Assembly: GCF_003987175.1 (NCBI RefSeq)
Contig: NZ_PIPM01000002.1
Location: forward strand, 1-64,000
DNA: 64,000 nt
Direction of reading: 5' to 3'
Source: Aliidiomarina sanyensis
GTDB lineage: Bacteria; Pseudomonadota; Gammaproteobacteria; Enterobacterales; Alteromonadaceae
Shown: piece by piece, positions 42,527-51,577 of the stretch
How the letters are laid out: each line of letters opens with the position of its first letter
How positions within the stretch are numbered: the stretch's first letter is position 1
Translations under genes and position numbers: made by a program
The notes under the pieces: generated by a model
Seen by the model: only the letters and a program-made list of their open reading frames with translations
What the model was told of the DNA's origin: nothing
Databases searched by the model: none

Positions 42527-43555
42527 ATGAAAGCACTGGCGAAATTGAAAGCAGAACCGGGTTTATGGCTCACCGATGCGGAAAAGCCAGAGTATGGTTA
42601 CAACGATCTGTTGATTAAGATCCGTAAAACCGCAATTTGCGGTACCGATGTGCACATCTACAAATGGGATGAATGGTCACAGAAAACCATTCCGGTAGGT
42701 ATGACGGTCGGTCACGAATATGTGGGCGAGGTCGCCGCGATGGGTGATGGTGTCCGAGGCTTCCAAGTGGGCGATCGCGTCTCGGGTGAAGGCCATATTA
42801 CCTGTGGCCATTGCCGGAACTGTCGTGCCGGGCGGCGGCACCTGTGCCGGAATACCGTCGGAGTGGGCGTCAATCGTCCCGGTGCTTTTGCAGAGTATCT
42901 TGTTATCCCCGCTGACAATGCATTCAAGATTCCAGATGAAATTTCCGATGAGCTCGCCTCTATCTTTGACCCCTTTGGTAATGCTGTGCATACGGCCTTG
43001 TCCTTTGACCTCGTGGGCGAAGATGTTCTGATCACTGGTGCCGGGCCAATTGGAATTATGGCGGCGGCAGTAGCCCGCCACGCGGGGGCCCGCCATGTTG
43101 TGATCACCGATATTAATGACTATCGGCTCGGCCTTGCCAAACAGATGGGAGCAACCCGTGCCGTTAACACCAGCACAACCAAACTGAAAGATGTCATGAA
43201 TGAACTTGGCATGACCGAAGGCTTCGATGTGGGCCTTGAGATGTCTGGCGTGCCTGTCGCATTTAATCAAATGCTCGGTGCCATGAACCATGGCGGCAAA
43301 GTCGCAATGCTCGGGATTCCTCCCGAAGATATGACCATCGATTGGAATCAGGTTATTTTCAAAGGTCTGATCATTAAGGGTATCTATGGCCGCGAGATGT
43401 TTGAAACTTGGTATAAGATGGTTGCGCTTTTGCAGTCGGGGCTCGACTTATCGCCGATGATTACCCATACCCTTCCGGTCGACTCGTTCCAAGAGGGTTT
43501 TGAAAAAATGATTTCCGGTAAGTCTGGGAAAATTATCCTCGACTGGACTGCATAA
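42527..43555 (+). CDS. tdh: L-threonine 3-dehydrogenase
   Basis: Tdh oxidises threonine to 2-amino-3-ketobutyrate with NAD+, feeding Kbl. The 342-residue product is a zinc alcohol-dehydrogenase family member. The catalytic-zinc Cys is in [15 protein letters not shown], with GHEYVGEV following. The structural-zinc cysteines are [15 protein letters not shown], and the NAD-binding [11 protein letters not shown] lies near 172. Length equals E. coli Tdh. It lies 88 bp after kbl and 9 bp before glpE. Confidence 0.97.
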   Translation: MKALAKLKAEPGLWLTDAEKPEYGYNDLLIKIRKTAICGTDVHIYKWDEWSQKTIPVGMTVGHEYVGEVAAMGDGVRGFQVGDRVSGEGHITCGHCRNCRAGRRHLCRNTVGVGVNRPGAFAEYLVIPADNAFKIPDEISDELASIFDPFGNAVHTALSFDLVGEDVLITGAGPIGIMAAAVARHAGARHVVITDINDYRLGLAKQMGATRAVNTSTTKLKDVMNELGMTEGFDVGLEMSGVPVAFNQMLGAMNHGGKVAMLGIPPEDMTIDWNQVIFKGLIIKGIYGREMFETWYKMVALLQSGLDLSPMITHTLPVDSFQEGFEKMISGKSGKIILDWTA

Positions 43556-43564
43556 GGAGTTCTT

Positions 43565-43891
43565 GTGGGCAATTTTTCGACGATATCACCGCCTGATGCG
43601 GCGGCGTTGGTACAAGACAAGTCACCGGTCATCGCTGATATTCGGGATCCCAGCGCGTTCGCCGCAGGGCATATCCCTGGTGCAGAACGGTTGACCAACG
43701 AAAATCTTGCCGATTTCATCGCCCGCCATGATCCACAGACGCCCGTGATTGTGGTCTGTTATCACGGAATTAGCAGTCAAAATGCGGGGCAATACTTGGC
43801 GCAGCAAGGATTCGCACAAGTCTACAGCTTGGACGGTGGCATGGTAGGATGGGCAAATGCCTATCCGGAACAGGTTGAACAGGACGCGTGA
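43565..43891 (+). CDS. glpE: Thiosulfate sulfurtransferase GlpE
   Basis: GlpE is a single-domain rhodanese. The 108-residue product has active-site Cys65 in VVCYHGISS, matching the E. coli position, with the CH2A-type DIRDPSAFAAGHIPGA. The start is GTG at 43565 with AAGGAG close upstream. The physiological sulfur acceptor is unknown. The stop overlaps the glpG start (GTGA). Confidence 0.94.
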   Translation: MGNFSTISPPDAAALVQDKSPVIADIRDPSAFAAGHIPGAERLTNENLADFIARHDPQTPVIVVCYHGISSQNAGQYLAQQGFAQVYSLDGGMVGWANAYPEQVEQDA

Positions 43892-44715
43892 AAAAAATCT
43901 ACCAAAGCCGGAATATCGAAGAAATGGATCTGCTTCGTATCACGATGCAGCGCAGCGGTATTCCGGTAACGGTCAGCGAAAAAAGTGGCGTGCTCGAACT
44001 CTGGCTCATTCAGCCAGATTACGAAGCCCACGCCATGCAAGTGCTGAATGACTTCAAAACCAATCCCCCACCGCCCGAAACCATGCAGGTGCGTCGTCAA
44101 ACGGGGACACTCTCGAGTCTCTGGCGAATGCTTGCACAACAAGCAGGCCTCTTTACTTTCATCGTGGCACTGACCGTACTTTCGGTCTACGTTATGCAAT
44201 GGTTTATCGCGCCGGAACCAACGCTTCGCGCACTGCTTTTCACTCCTGGGGGTGCCGGACCGATCGATTGGGGTCAGCCCTGGCGACTTTTTAGTCCCAT
44301 GCTTCTGCATTTTTCCGCCATGCACCTGATCTTTAATCTGTTCTGGTGGTGGTACTTGGGTGGACGTATTGAGCTTCAATTCGGAACTTACATCCTCGTT
44401 GCGGTCACTTTCTTTACTGCCGTCGTCTCAAACTATGCGCAATGGGCTTTTAGCGGCCCGTTATTTGGTGGCTTGAGCGGCGTGGTATACGGACTCTTCG
44501 GATTTGCCATCGTTGTGGCATGGCGCAAACCGTGGAGCCCACTTGCACTTCCACCGGCGTTAATTGTCTTTATGGTCGGCTGGCTGCTCCTCGGATTTGC
44601 AGATGTTTTGTTTGTTAATATGGCCAATGAGGCCCATCTCGCAGGCTTACTGAGCGGTCTGCTGTTTGGCGCCATTGTTCGCACCTTGAGGCTGGGCCGC
44701 AAGGCTTCCTGGTGA
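43888..44715 (+). CDS. glpG: Rhomboid intramembrane serine protease GlpG
   Basis: GlpG cuts membrane proteins within the lipid bilayer. The 275-residue product has a soluble N-terminal domain (about 1-70) and six membrane segments. The catalytic Ser197 is in GGLSGVVYGLFGF and His250 in NEAHLAGLLSGLLFG, close to the E. coli Ser201/His254. The conserved HLIFNLFWWWYLGG loop is present. The start is GTG at 43888, overlapping the glpE stop as GTGA. Its own stop overlaps the ubiC start the same way. Confidence 0.96.
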   Translation: MKKIYQSRNIEEMDLLRITMQRSGIPVTVSEKSGVLELWLIQPDYEAHAMQVLNDFKTNPPPPETMQVRRQTGTLSSLWRMLAQQAGLFTFIVALTVLSVYVMQWFIAPEPTLRALLFTPGGAGPIDWGQPWRLFSPMLLHFSAMHLIFNLFWWWYLGGRIELQFGTYILVAVTFFTAVVSNYAQWAFSGPLFGGLSGVVYGLFGFAIVVAWRKPWSPLALPPALIVFMVGWLLLGFADVLFVNMANEAHLAGLLSGLLFGAIVRTLRLGRKASW

Positions 44716-45278
44716 CCGCAATGCCCTTATCCAATCAATTCTCATTTCCCATTGGGACCGTTGCCGATTGGCATACCCCCAACCCCACGCAATTGGCGCC
44801 GAATCGACGGGATTGGTTGCTTGACGCCGGCTCACTCACCGCCAAACTGAAAGCACATCACGACAGCTTTTCGGTCACGGTGATCGGCCAAAACGAGGGA
44901 TATGCCGAGCCATGTGAGTATGCAGCACTTGGCTTCACCGGTGAACGCGTGACAATTCGAGAAGTATTACTTTCGCTCGACGGGAAGCCTTGGGTATTTG
45001 CTCGGAGTATCCTGCCGCATTTACGATTACGAGCCAATCCCGAACTCACGCATTTAGGTGACCAGCCACTCGGAGAACATCTTTTTACCCGAACCGATAC
45101 CACGGCAGGCCCCATCCAAATAGCGGAGTTTTCGGCCACATCGGGTGCAGGCATGCTGAATAGCCAGCTGCATCATTGCAGCCATTCACTGTGGGGACGT
45201 CGGCGTGTTTTTTCTGTCGCCGGGACGCAAATTCTTGTCAGTGAAGTATTTCTTTCGCCAACGCCCTGCTATCCTTAA
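44712..45278 (+). CDS. ubiC: Chorismate pyruvate-lyase
   Basis: UbiC splits chorismate to 4-hydroxybenzoate and pyruvate, the entry to ubiquinone. The 188-residue product has the conserved WLLDAGSLTAKL and REVLLSLDGKPWVFARSILP segments. SLWGRRRVFSVAGTQILVSEVFL at the C-terminus also fits UbiC. GTG 44712 overlaps the glpG stop (GTGA); ATG 44721 is an alternative start. It is followed by ubiA after 39 bp. Confidence 0.94.
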   Translation: MTAMPLSNQFSFPIGTVADWHTPNPTQLAPNRRDWLLDAGSLTAKLKAHHDSFSVTVIGQNEGYAEPCEYAALGFTGERVTIREVLLSLDGKPWVFARSILPHLRLRANPELTHLGDQPLGEHLFTRTDTTAGPIQIAEFSATSGAGMLNSQLHHCSHSLWGRRRVFSVAGTQILVSEVFLSPTPCYP

Positions 45279-45317
45279 ACGAATTGGTAAACACAAACTC
45301 AATTTCGGGGTGACAGC

Positions 45318-46196
45318 ATGACACGCTTTGATCACTATCGCGCACTGATGCGCATGGACAAACCGATTGGGACTTGGCTCCTCGCCTGGCCAACCTTTTG
45401 GGCTCTTTTAATTGCCGGAAACGGGGATCCATCGGTTCGTCTGGTGGCTATTTTCGCAGCGGGAGTATTTTTGATGCGTTCCGCAGGTTGTGTCATCAAT
45501 GACTTTGCGGACCGGAAGCTCGACGGCCACGTTGCGCGAACCAAGGATCGACCCCTCGCTTCGGGAAAGGTCACGTCTTCCGAAGCACTTATTCTCTTTG
45601 CAGTTCTGATTATTTTGGCGTTTATGTTGGTGCTCACGCTCAACACCTTAACCATTCTCCTGAGCTTCGTAGCAGCTGCGCTCGCCATTGCATACCCATT
45701 CAGCAAGCGCGTCACGCATCTGCCCCAATTTGTTTTGGGAGCCGCGTTCAGCATGGCCATTCCGATGGCCTTTGCTGCGCAAACCAATAGCTTACCTCTC
45801 ATTTGCTGGATACTTTTTGTGGCGAATGTGCTGTGGACGGTTGCTTACGATACTGAATATGCAATGGTCGACCGCGCGGATGATCTGAAAGCAGGAATTA
45901 AATCCACCGCAATTTTGTTTGGGCAGTACGACATTTTGGTGGTTGGTGGACTTCAAGCAGCCACAATTTTCTTGCTTGGCGTCGTTGGATGGATGATCGA
46001 TGCCACCTGGCTATTCTGGCTAGCGTTAATTACGATGGCGGCATTTTTTGTTTGGCAACTTTGGCTCATTCGCGATCGCGAGCCCAGTGCGTGTTTTCTG
46101 GCATTTCGACAAAACCATTATGCCGGAATGATCGTGTGTATAGGGCTGGCGCTCCATTACTGGTTACCCATTCCATTTGGCTCCGCACCCATGTAA
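45318..46196 (+). CDS. ubiA: 4-hydroxybenzoate octaprenyltransferase
   Basis: UbiA attaches the polyprenyl tail to 4-hydroxybenzoate in the inner membrane. The 292-residue product has about nine membrane segments. The two Asp-rich metal sites are NDFADRKLDGHVARTKDRPL and DTEYAMVDRADDLKAGIKS. The site GGGGTG lies ahead of ATG 45318. A strong terminator follows, closing the tdh-ubiA stretch. Confidence 0.96.
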   Translation: MTRFDHYRALMRMDKPIGTWLLAWPTFWALLIAGNGDPSVRLVAIFAAGVFLMRSAGCVINDFADRKLDGHVARTKDRPLASGKVTSSEALILFAVLIILAFMLVLTLNTLTILLSFVAAALAIAYPFSKRVTHLPQFVLGAAFSMAIPMAFAAQTNSLPLICWILFVANVLWTVAYDTEYAMVDRADDLKAGIKSTAILFGQYDILVVGGLQAATIFLLGVVGWMIDATWLFWLALITMAAFFVWQLWLIRDREPSACFLAFRQNHYAGMIVCIGLALHYWLPIPFGSAPM

Positions 46197-46220
46197 ACCA
46201 AACTGGCTACGACCATAAAG

Positions 46221-46248
46221 AAATCCCGCATTACATGCGGGATTTTTT
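46221..46248 (+). terminator. Rho-independent terminator between ubiA and plsB
   Basis: AAATCCCGCA pairs with TGCGGGATTT across TTACA, followed by a T-run. The opposite strand also has a T-containing tail, so it may serve the convergent plsB as well. Confidence 0.92.
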
Positions 46249-46264
46249 GTCTCGAGCCGTGTTC

Positions 46265-48763
46265 CTAATCTTTCCGTTCAGGCGACGTCTCCGAGTGTCC
46301 AGAGTCCGCCTTATTTCCCTCACGTTCCTGTAGCAAGCGTTTGACCGATTCACGTATCGTCCGCTGAACCTGGCTTCCTAGCAGAACATCCACCTCATCG
46401 CTCATGATGGCGGCACCCCGATCACCGACATAACTACCATCCTCGGCAACGGTGATATAGCGTTCTTCCTTCAGAACCGAAACCAAGGTGCTAAAGATCC
46501 GCTTATCATAAAACTCCGGTGCATCGATACCATGTCGCGCACCCAGGCGCTCGGCAATTTGCTCACTGAATTTTTCCAGATCAGAGCGCGACAAACTATC
46601 TGACTGCTGCAGGAGTTCAAGCACAATGGCATAGCGAGCGAGAAGCTCTTCCGATGCATTGGCTAAGAGCGTCAGCTGGGTGTAGCCCGCATGCTCACGA
46701 CCTACAATTTGATACTCACCGTCGGTGACTTGGGTAATCCAATGTTGCCGGACAAACTCCTCACACAGAGCCTCCACCCAGAGCCCAACATCTTGGCGGT
46801 CTCTATTGATGAACAGTTCAGCTTGTAACATCGGGAAGAGCTTATCGATAAACGCCGTTGCATCTGTTAATGCAAACTTACGCCCGCGACGCGCAAAACG
46901 CGCTAGCAATGCAGGGACAATAAACAGATGCAAAATATTATTGCGATAATAGGTCAACGTGATCGCTTGAGTTTGTGTCAAGCTCACGACTTCACCGGCC
47001 TGATTTTCGTTAATCTCAAACTTTTCCATGCTGACAAGATGCTGCCACATTTCCTCGCCAGACCAACTTGGAATCTGAATGTCCTTGCTGTAGGGCACTT
47101 CCCGTTGTAATGCTTTGTACGCCAATATTTGCTCAACCAATTCCTCGCGCGTCAAACTCCGGCGTTCGGCGCTCAATAGCGAAATGGCCGCAAGATTAAT
47201 AGGGTTTAACGCCGCACCATCATTGACACGTTTCATCATCACATCGGCTAAGTGATTCACCACCGGTGTCATCCAACGTGGCTTCGCGGGTTCCTCCGCA
47301 CCGTGCGTAACGGCATCACGCCATTGTGGTTGTGAACGGTCCAGATAATCAGAGAGTCGCAACGGCTCGCCAAAGGTTACGTAACCATGACCAAAATTGC
47401 GTAACTTGCGCAGCATACTGAAAATTTGGAAAACCGATTCTTTCTGCTTCGCTTGGCCCTTGAGTTCACCATGATATGTATTTACTTCCATGACGTGCTC
47501 GTATCCAAGGTACACCGGAACAAAAGTGATCGGGCGAGTTACACCACGCAATTGGCTCTGTAAGGTCATTCCCAACATTCCCGTTTTCGGTGGCAGGAGT
47601 CGGCCCGTTCGACTGCGGCCACCTTCCATAAAGTATTCAACCGCATAGCCTTTTTGGAACAAACGCGTGAGATATTCACGGAATACGGTCGAGTACAGTT
47701 TATTCCCTCGGAAACTACGCCGCAGGAAAAACGCGCCCCCGCGACGGAATAAAGTACCTACTGGAAAGAAGTTCAGGTTCACCCCTGCGGCAATGTGTGG
47801 GGGGACTAATCCTTCTTTATAGATAACAAAGCTCAATAAGAGATAATCCATATGGCTGCGGTGACACGGCATATAGACAATCTCGTGACCGTCTTGCGCT
47901 AATTTGCGAATGGTCTCTCCATTTTTCACCGAAATACCACTGTACAGCTTGGTCCAAAGCCATGTGAAAAGGTGATCACCGAATCGCACCAAACCTTCCC
48001 GATAATCCGCTGCAATCTCATTCAAGTAGCTGCGCGCTCGCTTTTCTGCTGCTTGCACAGAAATGCGCTTGCCTCGCGACTCTTCCAAAATAGCTTCACG
48101 AATTGCTGAGCTCTTCAGAAGCTCATTGATCATTTCTTCCCGTGAGAGCAACTTTGGTCCCGCCACAGCGTAGCGTAATCGTGCAAAATGGGTGCGCGCA
48201 ACGCGTGTTAGCTTATGTGCTAAATCTTGATCACCCGAGTGACTATCTGCCATTGTACGCAGACTCACGGGCCGGGATACCCGTCCTAAGATGTTTCTCC
48301 CTGAAAACATCACCAGCCAAAATCGCTTCCACTTCCCCGGAACCTCAATATCTGCGGTGATGGTATTCCCTTCGTTGTGCTCACGTCCGGGTTCACGCCC
48401 CCAAAACAGGCCAATTGGATGCATCAACACGTTATAGCCTTTGTGCTGTTGGTGAATGGCCATCAGCTCACGAAATGCATCCTGAGGCGCCTTATCGAGG
48501 CGCTTCTTCGGATCCTCTATGTACAACACGCGATCAAACGCCTTGCCATTCAGAATAAGAGGTGTTGTCGGGTCTGGGAGTCCTAGTTCGAGACACGTAT
48601 TTCGTGCGACTACAAGGTCCGTCGCCGATGGTGATCGCATCACATAGACGATATGGTCTGGGGCCGAGGTTTCTTCCTCGTGATGGTCAGCAATGGCTTT
48701 CACGCGTGTTAGCCAAGACACGGGAAAGCGCAATAGTTTGTACAGCAACGATGTTCGTTTCAT
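46265..48763 (-). CDS. plsB: Glycerol-3-phosphate 1-O-acyltransferase
   Basis: PlsB acylates position 1 of sn-glycerol 3-phosphate with acyl-ACP or acyl-CoA, starting phospholipid synthesis at the inner membrane. The 832-residue product has the acyltransferase HX4D motif HRSHMD at 301-306, the later EGGRSRTGRLLPPKTG and PVYLGYEHVMEV blocks. ATG 48763 gives MKRTSLLYKLLRFPVSWL, similar to the E. coli N-terminus, with GGAG 5 nt upstream; the longer reading is rejected. In E. coli plsB also sits between ubiA and lexA, but dgkA, present there, is missing here. Confidence 0.95.
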   Translation of the reverse strand: MKRTSLLYKLLRFPVSWLTRVKAIADHHEEETSAPDHIVYVMRSPSATDLVVARNTCLELGLPDPTTPLILNGKAFDRVLYIEDPKKRLDKAPQDAFRELMAIHQQHKGYNVLMHPIGLFWGREPGREHNEGNTITADIEVPGKWKRFWLVMFSGRNILGRVSRPVSLRTMADSHSGDQDLAHKLTRVARTHFARLRYAVAGPKLLSREEMINELLKSSAIREAILEESRGKRISVQAAEKRARSYLNEIAADYREGLVRFGDHLFTWLWTKLYSGISVKNGETIRKLAQDGHEIVYMPCHRSHMDYLLLSFVIYKEGLVPPHIAAGVNLNFFPVGTLFRRGGAFFLRRSFRGNKLYSTVFREYLTRLFQKGYAVEYFMEGGRSRTGRLLPPKTGMLGMTLQSQLRGVTRPITFVPVYLGYEHVMEVNTYHGELKGQAKQKESVFQIFSMLRKLRNFGHGYVTFGEPLRLSDYLDRSQPQWRDAVTHGAEEPAKPRWMTPVVNHLADVMMKRVNDGAALNPINLAAISLLSAERRSLTREELVEQILAYKALQREVPYSKDIQIPSWSGEEMWQHLVSMEKFEINENQAGEVVSLTQTQAITLTYYRNNILHLFIVPALLARFARRGRKFALTDATAFIDKLFPMLQAELFINRDRQDVGLWVEALCEEFVRQHWITQVTDGEYQIVGREHAGYTQLTLLANASEELLARYAIVLELLQQSDSLSRSDLEKFSEQIAERLGARHGIDAPEFYDKRIFSTLVSVLKEERYITVAEDGSYVGDRGAAIMSDEVDVLLGSQVQRTIRESVKRLLQEREGNKADSGHSETSPERKD

Positions 48764-48881
48764 GTTTGCTCCAAACACGCCAGCCGCTGTTGAGAGCCAG
48801 CTGGTTTTATAAGTCACAAGTTTCTAAGAATACCATTTTTCATCACAAGGTGCTGTGGAGAAAACTTTTTGCACAAAAAAG

Positions 48882-48909
48882 TTGCAAAGGTTAAATCACT
48901 GTATATACT
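48882..48909 (+). promoter_or_regulatory. lexA promoter
   Basis: TTGCAA (48882-48887) and TATACT (48904-48909) are separated by 16 bp. The -10 lies inside the first SOS box, as in E. coli lexA, so LexA binding blocks polymerase. Confidence 0.85.
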
Positions 48910-48914
48910 CACAG
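48899..48914. promoter_or_regulatory. LexA-binding SOS box 1
   Basis: CTGTATATACTCACAG fits the gammaproteobacterial SOS consensus CTGT-N8-ACAG exactly and overlaps the -10 of the lexA promoter. Confidence 0.95.
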
Positions 48915-48918
48915 CATA

Positions 48919-48934
48919 CTGTATGAATAAACAG
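48919..48934. promoter_or_regulatory. LexA-binding SOS box 2
   Basis: CTGTATGAATAAACAG also fits CTGT-N8-ACAG. It lies 20 bp downstream of box 1, about two helical turns, so two dimers could bind on the same face. Confidence 0.93.
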
Positions 48935-49004
48935 TGCCAAAAACTGAAGCTGTCGAGACTAAAAATCAAGACCGCAGAGAGTGAGGCAACAAAAAGGAAA
49001 TCCC

Positions 49005-49628
49005 ATGCGTCCACTAACGAAACGCCAACAAGAAATTCTTGATTTGATTCGCACCAATATCGAAGCGACCGGAATGCCTCCGACGCGCGCAGAGATTGCT
49101 CAGCGTTTAGGGTTTCGTTCAGCGAATGCTGCAGAAGAACATTTGAAGGCGCTCGCGAAGAAAGGTGTGATTGAGATGCTTCCCGGCATGTCTCGCGGCA
49201 TCCGATTGCTGCAAGAAGAGGATGATATCCCAGAACAGCTCGGTCTCCCCTTGATTGGGCGTGTTGCTGCCGGCGAACCCATTTTGGCACAACAACACGT
49301 CGAATCGCACTATCAAGTGGATCAATCCATGTTCCATCCGCACGCAGATTACCTCCTGCGAGTGCATGGCATGAGTATGAAAGATATAGGTATTTTGGAC
49401 GGCGATATGCTCGCCGTGCATCGTACAAATGAAGCCCGCAACGGACAGATCGTAGTCGCCCGTGTGGAAGATGATGTTACCGTAAAACGCTTTGAACGCC
49501 GCGGAAATATGGTCCTACTGCACCCCGAGAATGAGGAGTTTTCCATTATTCAAGTGGACCTAACACAGCAATTTATGACCATTGAAGGGCTGGCGGTCGG
49601 CGTCATTCGTAATGGAGGTTGGGCATGA
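49005..49628 (+). CDS. lexA: SOS repressor LexA
   Basis: LexA represses DNA-damage genes and cuts itself when RecA is active. The 207-residue product has an N-terminal winged helix ([14 protein letters not shown] then [12 protein letters not shown]), the cleavage site Ala89-Gly90 in GRVAAGEPI, and the catalytic Ser124 (HGMSMKD) and Lys161 (VTVKRF). ATG 49005 has AAGGA upstream and gives [12 protein letters not shown]; a longer in-frame start is rejected. Two SOS boxes give autoregulation. The stop overlaps the sulA start as ATGA. Confidence 0.98.
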   Translation: MRPLTKRQQEILDLIRTNIEATGMPPTRAEIAQRLGFRSANAAEEHLKALAKKGVIEMLPGMSRGIRLLQEEDDIPEQLGLPLIGRVAAGEPILAQQHVESHYQVDQSMFHPHADYLLRVHGMSMKDIGILDGDMLAVHRTNEARNGQIVVARVEDDVTVKRFERRGNMVLLHPENEEFSIIQVDLTQQFMTIEGLAVGVIRNGGWA

Positions 49629-50074
49629 ACTATGCAGCTTTAACACGTCGCTTTGCACATCCTGGAGTGTGGGGAAATGAACAAGGTTTGACCACGCAGC
49701 AAGATTCAGGAATCTGCGAAAATACCAAAACCCATCAGCAACTCTGGGCGACCCTTAGCGCCACATTGCATGGAATGCATCGCCGGGATGACCAATGGGT
49801 CACACTGATTGGAAAACCCGCGAAGGCGCTAATCGAGCAATTGATCGCTGCAGGTATTCGTCCTGACCGGATTCGTCGTGTTTCTGCACCTGATCAAGAA
49901 ACGGTCGTGTGGGCAACAGAACAAGCACTTTTAATTAACAATAGTCAGTTAGTGATTGCTTGGATTGGCGACTGCCAAGGGCGCGACAAAAAGCGTCTTG
50001 AACTTGCAGCCCGCGCCAGCCAAGCTCGTAGTTTCTTATTCAGCTCAACAAGTTACGAAAATCCTGTCCATTAA
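49625..50074 (+). CDS. sulA: SulA-like SOS cell division inhibitor
   Basis: SulA binds FtsZ and halts division during DNA damage. The 149-residue product belongs to the SulA/RecA-like family: [21 protein letters not shown], then [21 protein letters not shown], then [20 protein letters not shown]. The N-terminus is short and variable. ATG 49625 overlaps the lexA stop (ATGA) with GGAGG 7 nt upstream, so it is translated from the lexA mRNA and shares SOS control. A strong terminator follows. The call is by family pattern and context. Confidence 0.8.
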   Translation: MNYAALTRRFAHPGVWGNEQGLTTQQDSGICENTKTHQQLWATLSATLHGMHRRDDQWVTLIGKPAKALIEQLIAAGIRPDRIRRVSAPDQETVVWATEQALLINNSQLVIAWIGDCQGRDKKRLELAARASQARSFLFSSTSYENPVH

Positions 50075-50111
50075 TCCACGCTCCACAACTCCCTCTTTTG
50101 GGAGATTCCCC

Positions 50112-50138
50112 GGGGTTGTTAACAACAACCCCTTTTTT
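50112..50138 (+). terminator. Rho-independent terminator after sulA
   Basis: GGGGTTGTT pairs with AACAACCCC across AAC, followed by TTTTTT. It closes the lexA-sulA unit. Confidence 0.95.
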
Positions 50139-50428
50139 ATTAACATCTTTGGTGGTATTTTGATCCCCATCAAAGTACTAGCTGAACATCGATGTTGTTC
50201 GTCATGTTGTCATGCCTTGTCATCGTTTGACGATTCGTCTCAGCGCCTTGATATACCTTGAATAATAAATGGTCACTTCGGTGGCGATAATAAATAACAA
50301 AGGGTTAGGCAAGAACTGAGATTTTTTGGGGAAATGTAGTTCCTTTCTTGCTGACCTCTTTGTGCTTTCAAAGGCCCGAAAAAGCTCCCCGGCTTTAGGG
50401 CGTGCGAGAGACTAAGAGGAGAAGTCGA
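50139..50428 (+). other. Gene-free leader region upstream of the cox cluster
   Basis: About 290 bp between the sulA terminator and coxB hold no gene I can support. A possible promoter is TTGACG (50227-50232), 17 bp, GATATA (50250-50255); the -10 is poor. A perfect 12-bp palindrome AACATCGATGTT lies at 50185-50196. Hairpin AAAGC-TCCCCG-GCTTT sits shortly before coxB. Regulation of the oxidase cluster probably acts here. Confidence 0.5.
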
Positions 50429-51571
50429 GTGAAAGTCAGACTAACGAGCCTGCTGCTCGGACTGCTGGCGTTGTTTGCAACACCGCTAGCATATGCCGAT
50501 AGCTTGCAGTTAAATATGACCCGCGGTGTCACTGACATCAGCCAACGGGTTTATAACCTTCATATGTTGGTATTCTGGATATGTGTCGTTATAGGCGTCA
50601 TTGTCTTTAGCGTCATGTTCTGGTCCATCTTGCGTCATCGCAAGAGTCGCGGCGTTACACCAGCCAAATTCCACGACAACGTAAAAGTGGAGATTGCATG
50701 GACCGTTATTCCGTTTTTGATTCTTGTTGCCATGGCGGTCCCTGCGACCACAACCCTATTAAAAATGGATGACACCTCAGATTCCGATATGAGTGTTCTC
50801 ATTACCGGTTCCCAGTGGCGCTGGCATTATAGTTACCTCGATTATGACATCGAATACATGAGTAACTTGGCCACTCCTCGTGAACAAATTTACGGGCGCC
50901 TTCCGCGGACCGAAAATTATCTTCTTGAAGTAGACCGTCCACTGGTCATTCCTACCGGGAAAAAAGTCCGCTTCTTAATTACCTCTGACGATGTTATCCA
51001 CTCTTGGTGGGTCCCTGAATTCGCAGTGAAAAAAGACGCAAACCCAGGCTACATCAATGAAGCATGGACACGAGTCGATCAACCTGGAATTTACCGGGGA
51101 CAATGTGCTGAGCTGTGTGGACGTGACCACGCGTTTATGCCTGTCGTCGTCATTGCCAAAGATCCCGAGGATTTTGAAGCTTGGGCACGGTCGGAAGAGC
51201 AACGTCTTGCGGACCGTCGTGCGGAGGAAGAGCGTTTGTTGGCGATGGAAATGAGCAAAGAAGAACTCATGGAAATGGGTCAACAAGTGCACATGTCCTA
51301 TTGCGCAGCCTGTCACCAACCGAATGGTCAAGGGGTTCCGGGCGTATTCCCTGGGCTCGTTGGACAAGGTATTGCCGTCAATGACAAAACCGCTCACATC
51401 GATGTTGTATGGAATGGCGTCTCGGGATCTGCCATGCAGTCGTTCCGCAACACCCTTACCATGCGCGAAATTGCCGCTGTCGTGACCTATCAACGGAATG
51501 CGTGGGGCAATAATACCGGGGATGTCGTGCAAGCGGCCGATGTTCATAATTTCTCACAAGGCAATCAATAG
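50429..51571 (+). CDS. coxB: Cytochrome c oxidase subunit II with fused cytochrome c domain
   Basis: Subunit II takes electrons through CuA. The 380-residue product has a signal peptide (about 1-23), two membrane segments (about 45-68 and 88-108) and the CuA domain. CuA ligands are His in DVIHSWWVPEF, then Cys226, Cys230, His234 and Met237 in CAELCGRDHAFM. A charged coil joins a C-terminal cytochrome c domain with heme site CAACH at 292-296 and axial Met in SAMQSF. That marks a caa3-type oxidase. GTG 50429 is chosen for GAGGAG about 8 nt upstream and the signal sequence; the GTG 27 bp earlier lacks a site. Confidence 0.95.
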   Translation: MKVRLTSLLLGLLALFATPLAYADSLQLNMTRGVTDISQRVYNLHMLVFWICVVIGVIVFSVMFWSILRHRKSRGVTPAKFHDNVKVEIAWTVIPFLILVAMAVPATTTLLKMDDTSDSDMSVLITGSQWRWHYSYLDYDIEYMSNLATPREQIYGRLPRTENYLLEVDRPLVIPTGKKVRFLITSDDVIHSWWVPEFAVKKDANPGYINEAWTRVDQPGIYRGQCAELCGRDHAFMPVVVIAKDPEDFEAWARSEEQRLADRRAEEERLLAMEMSKEELMEMGQQVHMSYCAACHQPNGQGVPGVFPGLVGQGIAVNDKTAHIDVVWNGVSGSAMQSFRNTLTMREIAAVVTYQRNAWGNNTGDVVQAADVHNFSQGNQ

Positions 51572-51577
51572 GGGGCG

